The notes under the pieces are model-generated. The model had not been told where the DNA came from, made no database searches, and saw only the letters and a list, made by a program, of their open reading frames with translations. Source: Desulfarculus sp. (GTDB lineage: Bacteria > Desulfobacterota > Desulfarculia > Desulfarculales > Desulfarculaceae). From it: a stretch of 54,322 nt of DNA. Of this stretch, positions 1 to 7,398 are shown piece after piece. The translations under genes and the position numbers were made by a program. The stretch lies in contig QZKP01000043.1 of the NCBI GenBank assembly GCA_003605055.1, positions 1 through 54,322 on the forward strand. The letters run 5' to 3'. Within the stretch, counting starts at the first letter, position 1. Every line of letters starts with the position of its first letter.

Positions 1-1
1 G

Positions 2-292
2 ATCACCGCCGGCCAGGAGGTGAAGCTCCAGGTGCTGCACACCCCGGGCCACAGCCCTGGCTGCATCTGCCTCTACACCCCCGGCCACGTCTTCACCGGT
101 GACACCCTGTTCGTGGGCGGGGTGGGCCGCACGGACCTGCCCGGCGGCTCCTGGCCCCGCATGCTGGGGTCCATCCAGGAGCGCATCCTGACCCTGCCCG
201 ACGACACCATCGTCTGGCCCGGCCACCACTACGGCCCGGCCCCGCGCAGCACGGTCCAGCGCGAGCGGGAGACCAACGACTTCCTGCACTAG
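2..292 (+). CDS. MBL-fold metallo-hydrolase, C-terminal part (cut by window edge)
   Basis: The reading frame is open from the window edge to a TAG at 290-292, so only the last ~96 residues of a glyoxalase-II-like metallo-beta-lactamase-fold hydrolase are present. Seen: the metal-ligand motif HTPGHSPG, then GDTLFVGGVGRTDLPGGS, which carries the Asp that bridges the two metals in this family, and WPGHHYG with the last His ligand. Members hydrolyse thioesters such as S-lactoylglutathione or act on persulfides; the substrate cannot be told from this fragment. The final 180 bp are repeated almost exactly downstream of nrdJ at 2738-2917. A hairpin with a short T-run follows at 312-336. Confidence 0.85.
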   Translation: MTAGQEVKLQVLHTPGHSPGCICLYTPGHVFTGDTLFVGGVGRTDLPGGSWPRMLGSIQERILTLPDDTIVWPGHHYGPAPRSTVQRERETNDFLH

Positions 293-311
293 GGCCGGCC
301 GAGACGAACGC

Positions 312-336
312 AGGGCGGAGTTCTCCCCGCCCTTTG
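312..336 (+). terminator. Probable rho-independent terminator of the metallo-hydrolase gene
   Basis: An AGGGCGG / CCGCCCT stem with an 8-nt loop is followed by TTTG. The T-run is short. The sequence resembles the stronger terminator at 2942-2967 that follows the repeated copy of this gene end. Confidence 0.45.
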
Positions 337-422
337 TCGTGGCCTGCCGCTCCCTCATTACTAGCCTCCTCCGATATTAACCACTTACAATGCTAATAGG
401 AACTATCCCCAACTATTTTTTT

Positions 423-469
423 ATACAATATGTAGTATTTAAGTGATAAAATACCTCAACATATCGTGC
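423..469 (+). promoter_or_regulatory. Pair of NrdR boxes upstream of nrdJ
   Basis: Box 1 (423-438) reads ATACAATATGTAGTAT and matches the published NrdR consensus acaCwAtATaTwGtgt at 13 of 16 positions. Box 2 (454-469) reads CCTCAACATATCGTGC and matches at 11 of 16. Their starts are 31 bp apart with a 15-bp linker, the three-helical-turn spacing typical of NrdR operators, and they end 12 bp before the nrdJ start codon. NrdR is the ATP/dATP-sensing repressor of ribonucleotide reductase genes; its own gene is not in the window. The surrounding DNA is AT-rich. Confidence 0.7.
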
Positions 470-481
470 TGGGAGAACTGT

Positions 482-2716
482 ATGAGCGTACGGAATCTGC
501 AAGAATACGTCTTCGCAAGTAAGTACAGCCGCTACATCCCCGATCTCAAGCGCCGCGAGAGCTTCGAGGAGGCCATTGACCGGGTCCTGGACATGCACCG
601 CTCCCATTACGGGCGAAAGGGCCTAGTCATCGAGGACCTTTTGCGCGAGGTGGACGCGGCCATGAAGCAACGCCTGATACTGGGCAGCCAGCGGGCTCTC
701 CAGTTCGGCGGCGAGCCGATCCTGAACAAAAATGCGCGCATGTACAATTGCACCACCTCCTACTGCGACCGGCCCAGCTTCTTCCAAGAGGCCCTATGGT
801 TGCTGCTGTGCGGCTGCGGGGTGGGCTTTTCGGTGCAGTGGCACCACATCGCCAAGCTGCCCGAGATCGCCCCGCTTTCCGGCGAGGTGGCCCGCTTCAC
901 GATCCCCGACACCATTGAGGGCTGGGCCGACGCCCTGGGGGTGCTGGTTTCGGCTTACTTCGTTGGGCAACAGCCGCGGCCGGAGTATCACGGCCTCACC
1001 GTGGAGTTCGACTACTCTCTGATCCGGGCCAAGGGCGCGCCCATTACCGGCGGAGCGGGCAAGGCTCCGGGCCCCGAGCCCCTGCGGCGCAGCCTGGAGC
1101 TGATCCGCCAGTTGTTGGACCGCACGCTTGCCGAAGGCCATCGCCGCCTCAGGCCCATCCACGCCTATGACCTTCTCATGCACGCCTCGGACGCGGTGCT
1201 CTCCGGCGGGGTGCGGCGCAGCGCCACCATCTGCCTGTTCTCGCCCGACGACCAGGAGATGGCCGCCGCCAAGACCGGAAACTGGTTCGTGGAAAACCCC
1301 CAGCGGGCCCGCTCCAATAACTCGGCCCTTCTCCTGCGCGATGATACCAGCCGCGAGCAGTTCATGGGTCTGATGCAAGCGGTAAAGGAATTCGGGGAGC
1401 CCGGCTTCGTGTGGGCCGACCACCGGGAGATCACCTACAACCCCTGCGTGGAGATCGGTCTCTACCCTCAGTTGGACGGGGTGTCAGGCTGGGCCTTCTG
1501 CAACCTGTGCGAGATCAACATCGGCCAGGTGGACAATGAAGAGAAGTTCGCCAAAGCGGCCCGGGCCGCGGCCATCCTGGGCACCCTGCAAGCCGACTAT
1601 ACCGCCTTCAGCTACCTAGGCCCGGTGAGCGAGCAGATCGCCCGCCGCGAGGCCCTGCTGGGTGTCTCCATGACCGGAATGATGGAAAACCCCCATGTAG
1701 CCTTCGACCCCGACATCCAGCGGCGCATGGCCCGCCTGATCCTGGCGGTCAACGCCGAGGTGGCCGCGCGCATCGGTCTGAGCCCTGCGGCCCGGGCCAC
1801 CTGCATCAAGCCCGCCGGCAGCACCAGCTGCATCCTGGGCACCAGCTCGGGCATCCACCCTCACCACGCTCGGCGCTATTTCCGGCGGGCCCAGGCCAAT
1901 GAGGGCGAACCCCTCGTGGCCTTCTTCCGCCAGAAAAACCCCCTGGCCGTGGAGCAAAGCGTCTGGGACCCCAACGGCAACAGCGTGGTGATCACTTTCT
2001 GCATCGAGGCCAATGGCAACGCTAAGATTCGCAAGCAGCTGAGCCCGGTGGAGCTGTTGGAGCACGTCAAACTGACCAAGGCCAACTGGATTGACGCCGG
2101 CCGCCGACCCGAGCGCTGCATCCAGCCCTTCCTCAGCCACAACGTGTCCAATACCATCACCGTGCCCGAGAGCCAGTGGGACCAAGTGGCGGGCTTCATC
2201 TACGACAACCGTCAATACTTCTCCGGGGTCTCCCTGTTGCCCGAGGGCGGTGACCTGGACTATCCCCAGGCCCCCTTCTGCGAGGTCTTCACCGCCGAGG
2301 AGATTGTGGCTCACTACGGAGTGGGGGCCATCATGTCCTCGGGGCTGATCGTGGACGGGCTGCACGCCTTTGACGACAACCTGTGGGAGGCCTGCGACGC
2401 GGCCCTGGGCCGGGGGCGCGACCTGGACGCCCTACTGTTACCCGACATGCCCCGCCGGGTGCGCGAGGCGATCGGCCAGGTGATCTTTGCCCGCAAAGAC
2501 TGGGTGCGCCGGGCCCGCAAGTTTGCCAGGAACTACTTCGGCGGCGACATGCTGCGCATGACCCGGTGCCTCAAGCGGGTGCACAACTGCAAGCATTGGG
2601 AGGACCTGGGGCGCGAGCACGTCAACGTGAACTACACCGAGTTGGTCGAGGAGTGCGACAACACCAAGGTGGAGGAGACCATCGCCTGCGGGGGCGGGGC
2701 CTGCGAGATTATCTAG
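482..2716 (+). CDS. nrdJ: Adenosylcobalamin-dependent ribonucleoside-triphosphate reductase (class II)
   Basis: Reduces ribonucleotides to deoxyribonucleotides with adenosylcobalamin as radical source, so it works with or without oxygen. The 744-residue length fits the monomeric Lactobacillus-type RTPR family. Seen: NARMYNCTTSYC (Cys90/95) near the first redox cysteine, NPCVEIGLYP (Cys322, Glu324) matching the radical-site motif, the CNLCEI motif after it, and a C-terminal CGGGAC (Cys736/741) matching the shuttle cysteine pair. The ATG at 482 is chosen because GGGAG lies at 471-475; an upstream in-frame ATG at 443 falls between the two NrdR boxes. The gene stands alone, flanked on both sides by copies of the metallo-hydrolase 3' end, which suggests it arrived by insertion or recombination there. 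Confidence 0.93.
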   Translation: MSVRNLQEYVFASKYSRYIPDLKRRESFEEAIDRVLDMHRSHYGRKGLVIEDLLREVDAAMKQRLILGSQRALQFGGEPILNKNARMYNCTTSYCDRPSFFQEALWLLLCGCGVGFSVQWHHIAKLPEIAPLSGEVARFTIPDTIEGWADALGVLVSAYFVGQQPRPEYHGLTVEFDYSLIRAKGAPITGGAGKAPGPEPLRRSLELIRQLLDRTLAEGHRRLRPIHAYDLLMHASDAVLSGGVRRSATICLFSPDDQEMAAAKTGNWFVENPQRARSNNSALLLRDDTSREQFMGLMQAVKEFGEPGFVWADHREITYNPCVEIGLYPQLDGVSGWAFCNLCEINIGQVDNEEKFAKAARAAAILGTLQADYTAFSYLGPVSEQIARREALLGVSMTGMMENPHVAFDPDIQRRMARLILAVNAEVAARIGLSPAARATCIKPAGSTSCILGTSSGIHPHHARRYFRRAQANEGEPLVAFFRQKNPLAVEQSVWDPNGNSVVITFCIEANGNAKIRKQLSPVELLEHVKLTKANWIDAGRRPERCIQPFLSHNVSNTITVPESQWDQVAGFIYDNRQYFSGVSLLPEGGDLDYPQAPFCEVFTAEEIVAHYGVGAIMSSGLIVDGLHAFDDNLWEACDAALGRGRDLDALLLPDMPRRVREAIGQVIFARKDWVRRARKFARNYFGGDMLRMTRCLKRVHNCKHWEDLGREHVNVNYTELVEECDNTKVEETIACGGGACEII

Positions 2717-2737
2717 TGCGCTTGGTGGCCAACTGGT

Positions 2738-2917
2738 GTGGGCGGGGTGGGCCGCACGGACCTGCCCGGCGGCTCCTGGCCCCGCATGCTGGGGTCCATC
2801 CAGGAGCGCATCCTGACCCTGCCCGATGACACCATCCTCTGGCCCGGCCACCACTACGGCCCCTCCCCCCACAGCACGGTCCAGCGCGAGCGGGAGGCCA
2901 ACGAGTTCCTGCACTAG
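2738..2917 (+). pseudogene. Duplicated 3' end of the metallo-hydrolase gene (remnant)
   Basis: These 180 bp match 113-292 without gaps, with roughly 8-9 substitutions by eye, and end at the same TAG. The encoded 59 residues run from VGGVGRTDLPGG to EFLH. No N-terminal domain, start codon or ribosome binding site precedes the copy, so it cannot make a functional enzyme. It happens to be in frame with the nrdJ stop codon 21 bp upstream. Similarity to the first copy weakens after the stop but continues through the terminator. It is the right-hand repeat of a pair enclosing nrdJ. Confidence 0.85.
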
Positions 2918-2941
2918 GCCGTCTGACAACAGAAACGCAAC

Positions 2942-2967
2942 GGCGGGGCTCACCCCGCCCTTTTTTT
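2942..2967 (+). terminator. Rho-independent terminator after the nrdJ region
   Basis: Perfect stem GGCGGGG / CCCCGCC with loop CTCA, then C and seven T. It probably ends nrdJ transcription, which has no closer terminator. Confidence 0.8.
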
Positions 2968-2983
2968 GCGGCCACGGCTCCAG

Positions 2984-3013
2984 TTGACCGCCCGGCCGCC
3001 CATTGCCTATGAT
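2984..3013 (+). promoter_or_regulatory. Sigma-70-type promoter candidate for the CVNH protein gene
   Basis: TTGACC (2984-2989), an 18-bp spacer and TATGAT (3008-3013), placed between the preceding terminator and the start codon at 3140. The 2717-3139 stretch otherwise holds the gene-end repeat, its terminator and this promoter. Confidence 0.45.
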
Positions 3014-3139
3014 GCTTCCAGAGAGCCTGCCGAGCCTGAGCCTGAACCGCGTTGGGGGGTCCCCGCAAACAACCAGCCGCGGCCGTCCGGCGCCGGCGCG
3101 CATTGGCGCCCACGGCCTGGCTGAGAGGGAGCGAAAGCC

Positions 3140-3775
3140 ATGCACCGGTCCGCCATTCCTCGCCGAACCAGGCTGGCCCGGCTTGTCCTGTCCCTGGCCC
3201 TGCTGGCCGGCGTGCTCTGGGTCCCGGCCAAGGCGGCCGCCCTGCCGCCGGGCTCCTACCAGGGCACCTGCCGGGACTGCTATACCGAGGGCACGGAGCT
3301 GCGCTGCGAGTGCCAGGACCGCGACGCCAACTGGCGCCAGGCCCGCATCCGCTACAAGCGTTGCGAGTGGGCGGTGATGAACGACAACGGCCGCCTGGCC
3401 TGCGAGGACGCCCGCCACGCCCCGCCGCCCGGGTCCTGGCGCGACTCCTGCCGCAGTTGGCGGGTGCGCGGCGACACCCTGAGCGCCGAGTGCAAGGACC
3501 GCTACGGCAGTTGGTCCCGCACTCGCGTCAACTACAAGAAGTGCCGGGGAGGCGTGGTCAACGACGACGGCCGCCTGGTCTGCGAGGGCGACGCGGGGCC
3601 GGCGCCCGGCGGCACCTGGCAGGCCTCCTGCCGCAACTGGCGCCGGGTCAAGGACACCCTGCACGCCGAGTGCCGCAACCGCCGGGGGGACTGGGTGCGC
3701 AGCTCGCTCAACGTACGGCGCTGCGACGCGCCCCAGAACTGCGACGGCCGCCTGACCTGCGGCAAGTGCCGTTAA
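3140..3775 (+). CDS. Secreted protein with three tandem CVNH (cyanovirin-N homology) domains
   Basis: A 211-residue protein with a basic N-terminus and hydrophobic stretch (about residues 12-33) ending near AKAA, a signal peptide for export. Three repeats follow at about residues 36-89, 97-149 and 157-208. Each has the CVNH pattern GSW-xx-SC, L-x-AEC, W-x-R-x-x-(V/L)N, C and NDDGRL-x-C, with four cysteines per repeat that can form disulfides. CVNH domains of cyanobacteria and fungi bind high-mannose glycans, and many bacterial members are uncharacterised envelope proteins. Sugar binding is inferred from the family only. The CDS appears monocistronic. Confidence 0.8.
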   Translation: MHRSAIPRRTRLARLVLSLALLAGVLWVPAKAAALPPGSYQGTCRDCYTEGTELRCECQDRDANWRQARIRYKRCEWAVMNDNGRLACEDARHAPPPGSWRDSCRSWRVRGDTLSAECKDRYGSWSRTRVNYKKCRGGVVNDDGRLVCEGDAGPAPGGTWQASCRNWRRVKDTLHAECRNRRGDWVRSSLNVRRCDAPQNCDGRLTCGKCR

Positions 3776-3865
3776 GAGAAGGCCGGTAGCTGGGCAATAG
3801 CAGGGGTTTGTTCGCGGGAGGCCGGGGCATTCAAGCAACTCGGTGCCGACCGCTTGTCGCTGCGC

Positions 3866-3891
3866 GACCCGGACAATAAATTGTCCGGGTC
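3866..3891. promoter_or_regulatory. Perfect 12-bp inverted repeat (operator-like) before the OLD gene
   Basis: Arms GACCCGGACAAT and ATTGTCCGGGTC separated by AA, 19 bp before the start codon at 3911. No T-run follows, so it is not a standard terminator. The position suits a repressor operator or an mRNA hairpin controlling the next gene. The binding protein is unknown. Confidence 0.5.
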
Positions 3892-3910
3892 AACGAAGGG
3901 GGTGTGACTT

Positions 3911-5866
3911 ATGTTCATTAATCAAATCCAGATAAAAAACTTTCGTTGTTTGAAAAACATAACCGTAGAATTCGAGAACCTTACAGCAATGATAGGTAGA
4001 AACGGTGCAGGAAAATCCACAATATTAAAAGCATTGGATATTTTCTATGATCTTGCCTACAGGCCCGACGAAGAAGATTTTTGCAATAAAAATATAGAAG
4101 AGCCCATAGAGATTATCGTTAGTTTTGACTCTTTGCTTCCAAAAGAGATGGAAGCATTTGGTAGATATGTGAAAGATGGCATGCTAACTGTAAAAAAAAT
4201 CTTGCCTTTTAATGACACAGGCAAATTTTACTCTTACTGGCCACAAATACCCGAGTTCTCTCAAATTAGGCAAATTTCTGGGGCAGCAGATAAGAAAAAT
4301 GAATTTAACTCTCTAGTCGTCAGCGGGAAGTATCCCGAGCTAACCACAAGGGCCACAAGTGCTGCTCGTTGTGACCAACTTATGGAAGAGTTCGAAAATA
4401 ACCATAGCCACTATTGTGAGCCTAGCCCAGGACCGTTTTTAGGAGCCGCCCACGTAGGGGGAGGAAGTGTTGATAATTTTACTAAGTTTGTTTTAATCCC
4501 TGCGATAAAAGAGGTTGCCGATGAGACAACCGAAAGGAGGGGCACAGTAATTAAACGACTTCTTGATGTTCTTGTTTTAAGAAGAATAAACGCCAGAGCA
4601 GATATCAAACAATTCAAAGAAGATTTCGAAAAAAGGGCCAGCAAACTTTTCAACGCAGAAAACTTACCAGAGCTAGAGGAGGCGGGAGAAAATATCGATA
4701 AGATATTGAAGTCATTCGCTCCAGAATCTGGCTTTAGAATGAAATGGGGGACACCTACGGTGCCTGAGGTTCCTCCTCCGCCCACTATAGTTAGTCTTAT
4801 AGAAGACGGATTCGAAGGAGATGTTGCAAGGAAGGGTCATGGCTTACAAAGAGCCCTTATTTTTTCTTTGCTTCAATATGAGGCATCTTTACGCGCAATT
4901 GAGGAGCGCCCAGGAAGCCCTGATGAAGAAGATAGAAAGGAATCGATACCGGAAGCCGAAGTACCCTGTTTAATCCTGAGTATAGAAGAGCCCGAGCTTT
5001 ACCAGCATCCCCAAAGATGTCGGGCATTAGCACAGATATTGAATAATCTAGCAAATCAAGACCAACACCATGCTGGGAATCAAATCCTTTTTACCACTCA
5101 TTCTCCCCTTTTTATTAATTTAGATCAATACCACCAAATTAGACTGCTTAGAAGACATCGAGCAGACGAAACTACTGCTCCCGTTGTTTTAGGGCGCTAT
5201 TCATTGGAACAACTGGCAGCCGATTTACGCGAGCTGACAGGTGGCGAAGTCTCCAGATTCACTCCGGCTTCTGCGCGAGCCCGTTCAATGCCAATAATGG
5301 ACACAATTTCTAACGAAGGCTTTTTTGCGGATGCTGTGGTGGTTGTGGAAGGCTTTGGTGAAGCCGGTTTCCTTTGGGCACTACAGGATATATTAGGTAA
5401 GAACTGGCCATCCAAAGGAATCAGTATCATCCCCGCCCGAGGGAAGAACAAAATTGACAGACATGTCTTAATTTTTAGAGGCTTTGGCTTACCTACTTAT
5501 TACTTGTTTGATGGAGATGCTAAATTTAGGGATAAGGGCAACTCGGGTGAAGAAAAGGCTAAAAAAGATAACAAGTTATTACTTCGCTTGGGCCACGTTT
5601 CAGAAGTAGACTTTCCTGAGTCGCAAGTAGGAGACTTATTTGCTTGCTTTGAATTTGATATTGAGCATCTTGCAAAAGAATCTATGGGCGAGGACGATTT
5701 TAATCGGATTGGCGGCCAAGTAGCGGTTGATTTAGGCTATTCTAGCTGGAAAAAGGCTTTGAAAAACTTGGAAGCAGGGGACGAATTTATTCGCCGGGTA
5801 TATTCTGAAGGTTTCCAACTTGCTATGTTAGAGGAAATAGTCGAAAAAGTAAGTTCTCTTGTTTAA
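3911..5866 (+). CDS. OLD-family ATP-dependent nuclease (ABC/SMC-type ATPase plus TOPRIM)
   Basis: A 651-residue protein. The ATPase half has a P-loop GRNGAGKST (residues 29-37), a Walker B-type segment LILSIEEPELYQHP (about 353-366) and a switch motif FTTHSPLF. The second half has a TOPRIM-like VVVVEGFGEAG (catalytic Glu near 480) and LFDGDAK (DxD near 533-535). This order defines OLD (overcoming lysogenization defect) nucleases, several of which defend against phages. No UvrD-like helicase gene follows, so it is not a Gabija (GajA/GajB) pair; it looks like a stand-alone class 1 OLD protein. The gene is far richer in A+T and uses A/T-ending codons, unlike all its neighbours, pointing to recent horizontal transfer. 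AAGGGGGTG provides the ribosome binding site. Confidence 0.85.
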   Translation: MFINQIQIKNFRCLKNITVEFENLTAMIGRNGAGKSTILKALDIFYDLAYRPDEEDFCNKNIEEPIEIIVSFDSLLPKEMEAFGRYVKDGMLTVKKILPFNDTGKFYSYWPQIPEFSQIRQISGAADKKNEFNSLVVSGKYPELTTRATSAARCDQLMEEFENNHSHYCEPSPGPFLGAAHVGGGSVDNFTKFVLIPAIKEVADETTERRGTVIKRLLDVLVLRRINARADIKQFKEDFEKRASKLFNAENLPELEEAGENIDKILKSFAPESGFRMKWGTPTVPEVPPPPTIVSLIEDGFEGDVARKGHGLQRALIFSLLQYEASLRAIEERPGSPDEEDRKESIPEAEVPCLILSIEEPELYQHPQRCRALAQILNNLANQDQHHAGNQILFTTHSPLFINLDQYHQIRLLRRHRADETTAPVVLGRYSLEQLAADLRELTGGEVSRFTPASARARSMPIMDTISNEGFFADAVVVVEGFGEAGFLWALQDILGKNWPSKGISIIPARGKNKIDRHVLIFRGFGLPTYYLFDGDAKFRDKGNSGEEKAKKDNKLLLRLGHVSEVDFPESQVGDLFACFEFDIEHLAKESMGEDDFNRIGGQVAVDLGYSSWKKALKNLEAGDEFIRRVYSEGFQLAMLEEIVEKVSSLV

Positions 5867-5883
5867 TAGATAGCTAATCATCG

Positions 5884-5912
5884 GGGCGGGGTTCATCCCC
5901 GCCCTCTTTTTT
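5884..5912 (+). terminator. Rho-independent terminator of the OLD gene
   Basis: Perfect stem GGGCGGGG / CCCCGCCC with loop TTCAT followed by TC and six T. The convergent namZ-like gene ends 14 bp beyond, so it may serve both strands. Confidence 0.85.
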
Positions 5913-5926
5913 CCTCAGCCGCAAAC

Positions 5927-7114
5927 CTACGCCGGATACAGCAACACGCCTTTTATCCTTTCCTCCCACTCCTTCAGCCCCGCCTGCCAGCGCGCCTCCA
6001 GCTCGGCCACGGCCGCGCCGGCCAGAAGCATCTCCACCGCCTCCGGGTCGCCCAGCAAGAGGTCCAGGGGCCGGCGCTGGTGCTCGTACTCATAGGGCGG
6101 CGGCCGCAGGCCCCACAGGCCCGGCTGCGTCCGGCTGATGGCCGCCAAGAGGGCGCAGGTGGCCCGCACCGGCCGAAAGCGCCCCGGGTCGGTGACGTGT
6201 ATCTGCCAGCCGCCGCAGGTTTGGCCCACGAACTTGCCAAAGGTGGGCTCGAAGAACAGGGGCCGCAGGATGGCGCCGGCCAGGGCCGCGGGCTCCACCT
6301 GTGCGGCCACGGCCTCGGGGTCCAGGCCCGGCGCGCCGCAGATCTCAAAGGGCCGGGTGGTGCCGCGGCCCTCGCTGAGGGTGGCGCCCTCGATGAGCAC
6401 CTGGCCGGGATAGACCCGGGCCGAGTCCAGGGTGGGCAGGTTGGGCGAGGGCATGACCCAGGGCAGGCCGGTGGAGGCGAAGTCCCCGCCCTGCCAGCCC
6501 TGGCAGGCCACCACCTCCAGCTCCATTGACAGCCCCCGCTCGGCGGCCACCAGACGGGCCAGCTCGCCCAGGGTCAGGCCGTGGCGCAGGGGGATGGGAT
6601 GGGCGCCCACGAAGCTGGTCAGCCCCGGCCCCAGGATGGGGCCCTCCTGGCCGCGGCCCAGGGGGTTGGGCCGGTCCAGCACCCACAGGGCCACCCCGGC
6701 CGCCGCGCACTCCTCCAGGCAGGCCACCAGGGTGCTGAAGAACGTATAGACCCGGCAGCCCACGTCCACCAGGTCCACCAGCAGCGCGTCCAGGCCGGTG
6801 AGCATCTCCGGCGTGGGGCGGCGGGCGTCGCCGTACAGGGAGTAGATGGGCGCCCCCAGGCCGGGGTGCCTGTCGTGGCCGCTCTCGACCATGTTGTCCT
6901 GCTTGTCGCCCAGGAATCCGTGCTGGGGGCCGAACAGGGCCTGGAGGCCGCCGGGCAGGGCCGCCTGCACCGACCGCCAGGCCGGAGTCAGATCAGGCGT
7001 GACCGCCGCGGGGTTGCACAAGAGCCCCAGCCGGGCCCCCCGCAGCCGGCTGGGCGCCTGAGCGGCCAGTTGCATCAGGCCGGTGCTGACCCTTGGCGGG
7101 GCTGGGTGCGGCAT
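5927..7114 (-). CDS. namZ: DUF1343 / NamZ-like exo-beta-N-acetylmuramidase
   Basis: A 395-residue DUF1343 protein. Seen: RLGLLCNPAAV near the N-terminus, FGPQHGF, the family signature VDLVDVGCRVYTFFST, WVLDRPNPLGR, and GRGTTRPFEICGAP in the second half. The characterised member, Bacillus subtilis NamZ, removes terminal N-acetylmuramic acid from peptidoglycan fragments. No signal peptide is seen, so this copy probably acts on imported muropeptides in the cytoplasm. The ATG at 7114 is preferred over the upstream in-frame start at 7198 because GGAAGG lies 8 nt before it and it begins the conserved region. Confidence 0.82.
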   Translation of the reverse strand: MPHPAPPRVSTGLMQLAAQAPSRLRGARLGLLCNPAAVTPDLTPAWRSVQAALPGGLQALFGPQHGFLGDKQDNMVESGHDRHPGLGAPIYSLYGDARRPTPEMLTGLDALLVDLVDVGCRVYTFFSTLVACLEECAAAGVALWVLDRPNPLGRGQEGPILGPGLTSFVGAHPIPLRHGLTLGELARLVAAERGLSMELEVVACQGWQGGDFASTGLPWVMPSPNLPTLDSARVYPGQVLIEGATLSEGRGTTRPFEICGAPGLDPEAVAAQVEPAALAGAILRPLFFEPTFGKFVGQTCGGWQIHVTDPGRFRPVRATCALLAAISRTQPGLWGLRPPPYEYEHQRRPLDLLLGDPEAVEMLLAGAAVAELEARWQAGLKEWEERIKGVLLYPA

Positions 7115-7171
7115 GGATTTGACCTTCCGCCTTGAGACCGGGGCGCGTTGGCAGTATAAGGACGCAAGGGC

Positions 7172-7200
7172 AGTATAAAGTGAGGGCCCCGAAGCCACAA
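7172..7200 (-). promoter_or_regulatory. Promoter candidate for the namZ-like gene
   Basis: On the minus strand TTGTGG, a 17-bp spacer and TATACT, about 60 nt before the start codon. The -10 lies in a 10-bp direct repeat GGCAGTATAA (plus strand 7150 and 7169). A second, more distant candidate is TTGACA-17-TAACTT at 7345-7373 on the same strand. Neither can be preferred from sequence alone. Confidence 0.35.
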
Positions 7201-7398
7201 GCCCCAGGGCCCTCTGGGAGGAGGGGAGGAAAGGTTGTCCTTACTGGATGCTCACGGGAGAGGGGGTGTTTCTTTCCGCTCGCTTACCAGCAGGGACCTA
7301 GTCGCAGGGGATGAACAATGTTGACCTTCCCTCTATCTGGTTTAAAGTTAACGCCGGCACCTGCACCTGTCAACGTCTAGACAAAAAAAGGTGTAATA

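Noticed and set aside
443..481. Earlier nrdJ start at 443
   Set aside because: It lies between the two NrdR boxes with no ribosome binding site; the start at 482 has one.
3911..5866. OLD gene as half of a Gabija pair
   Set aside because: No UvrD-like helicase (GajB) gene follows; the next gene is a NamZ-like hydrolase on the opposite strand.
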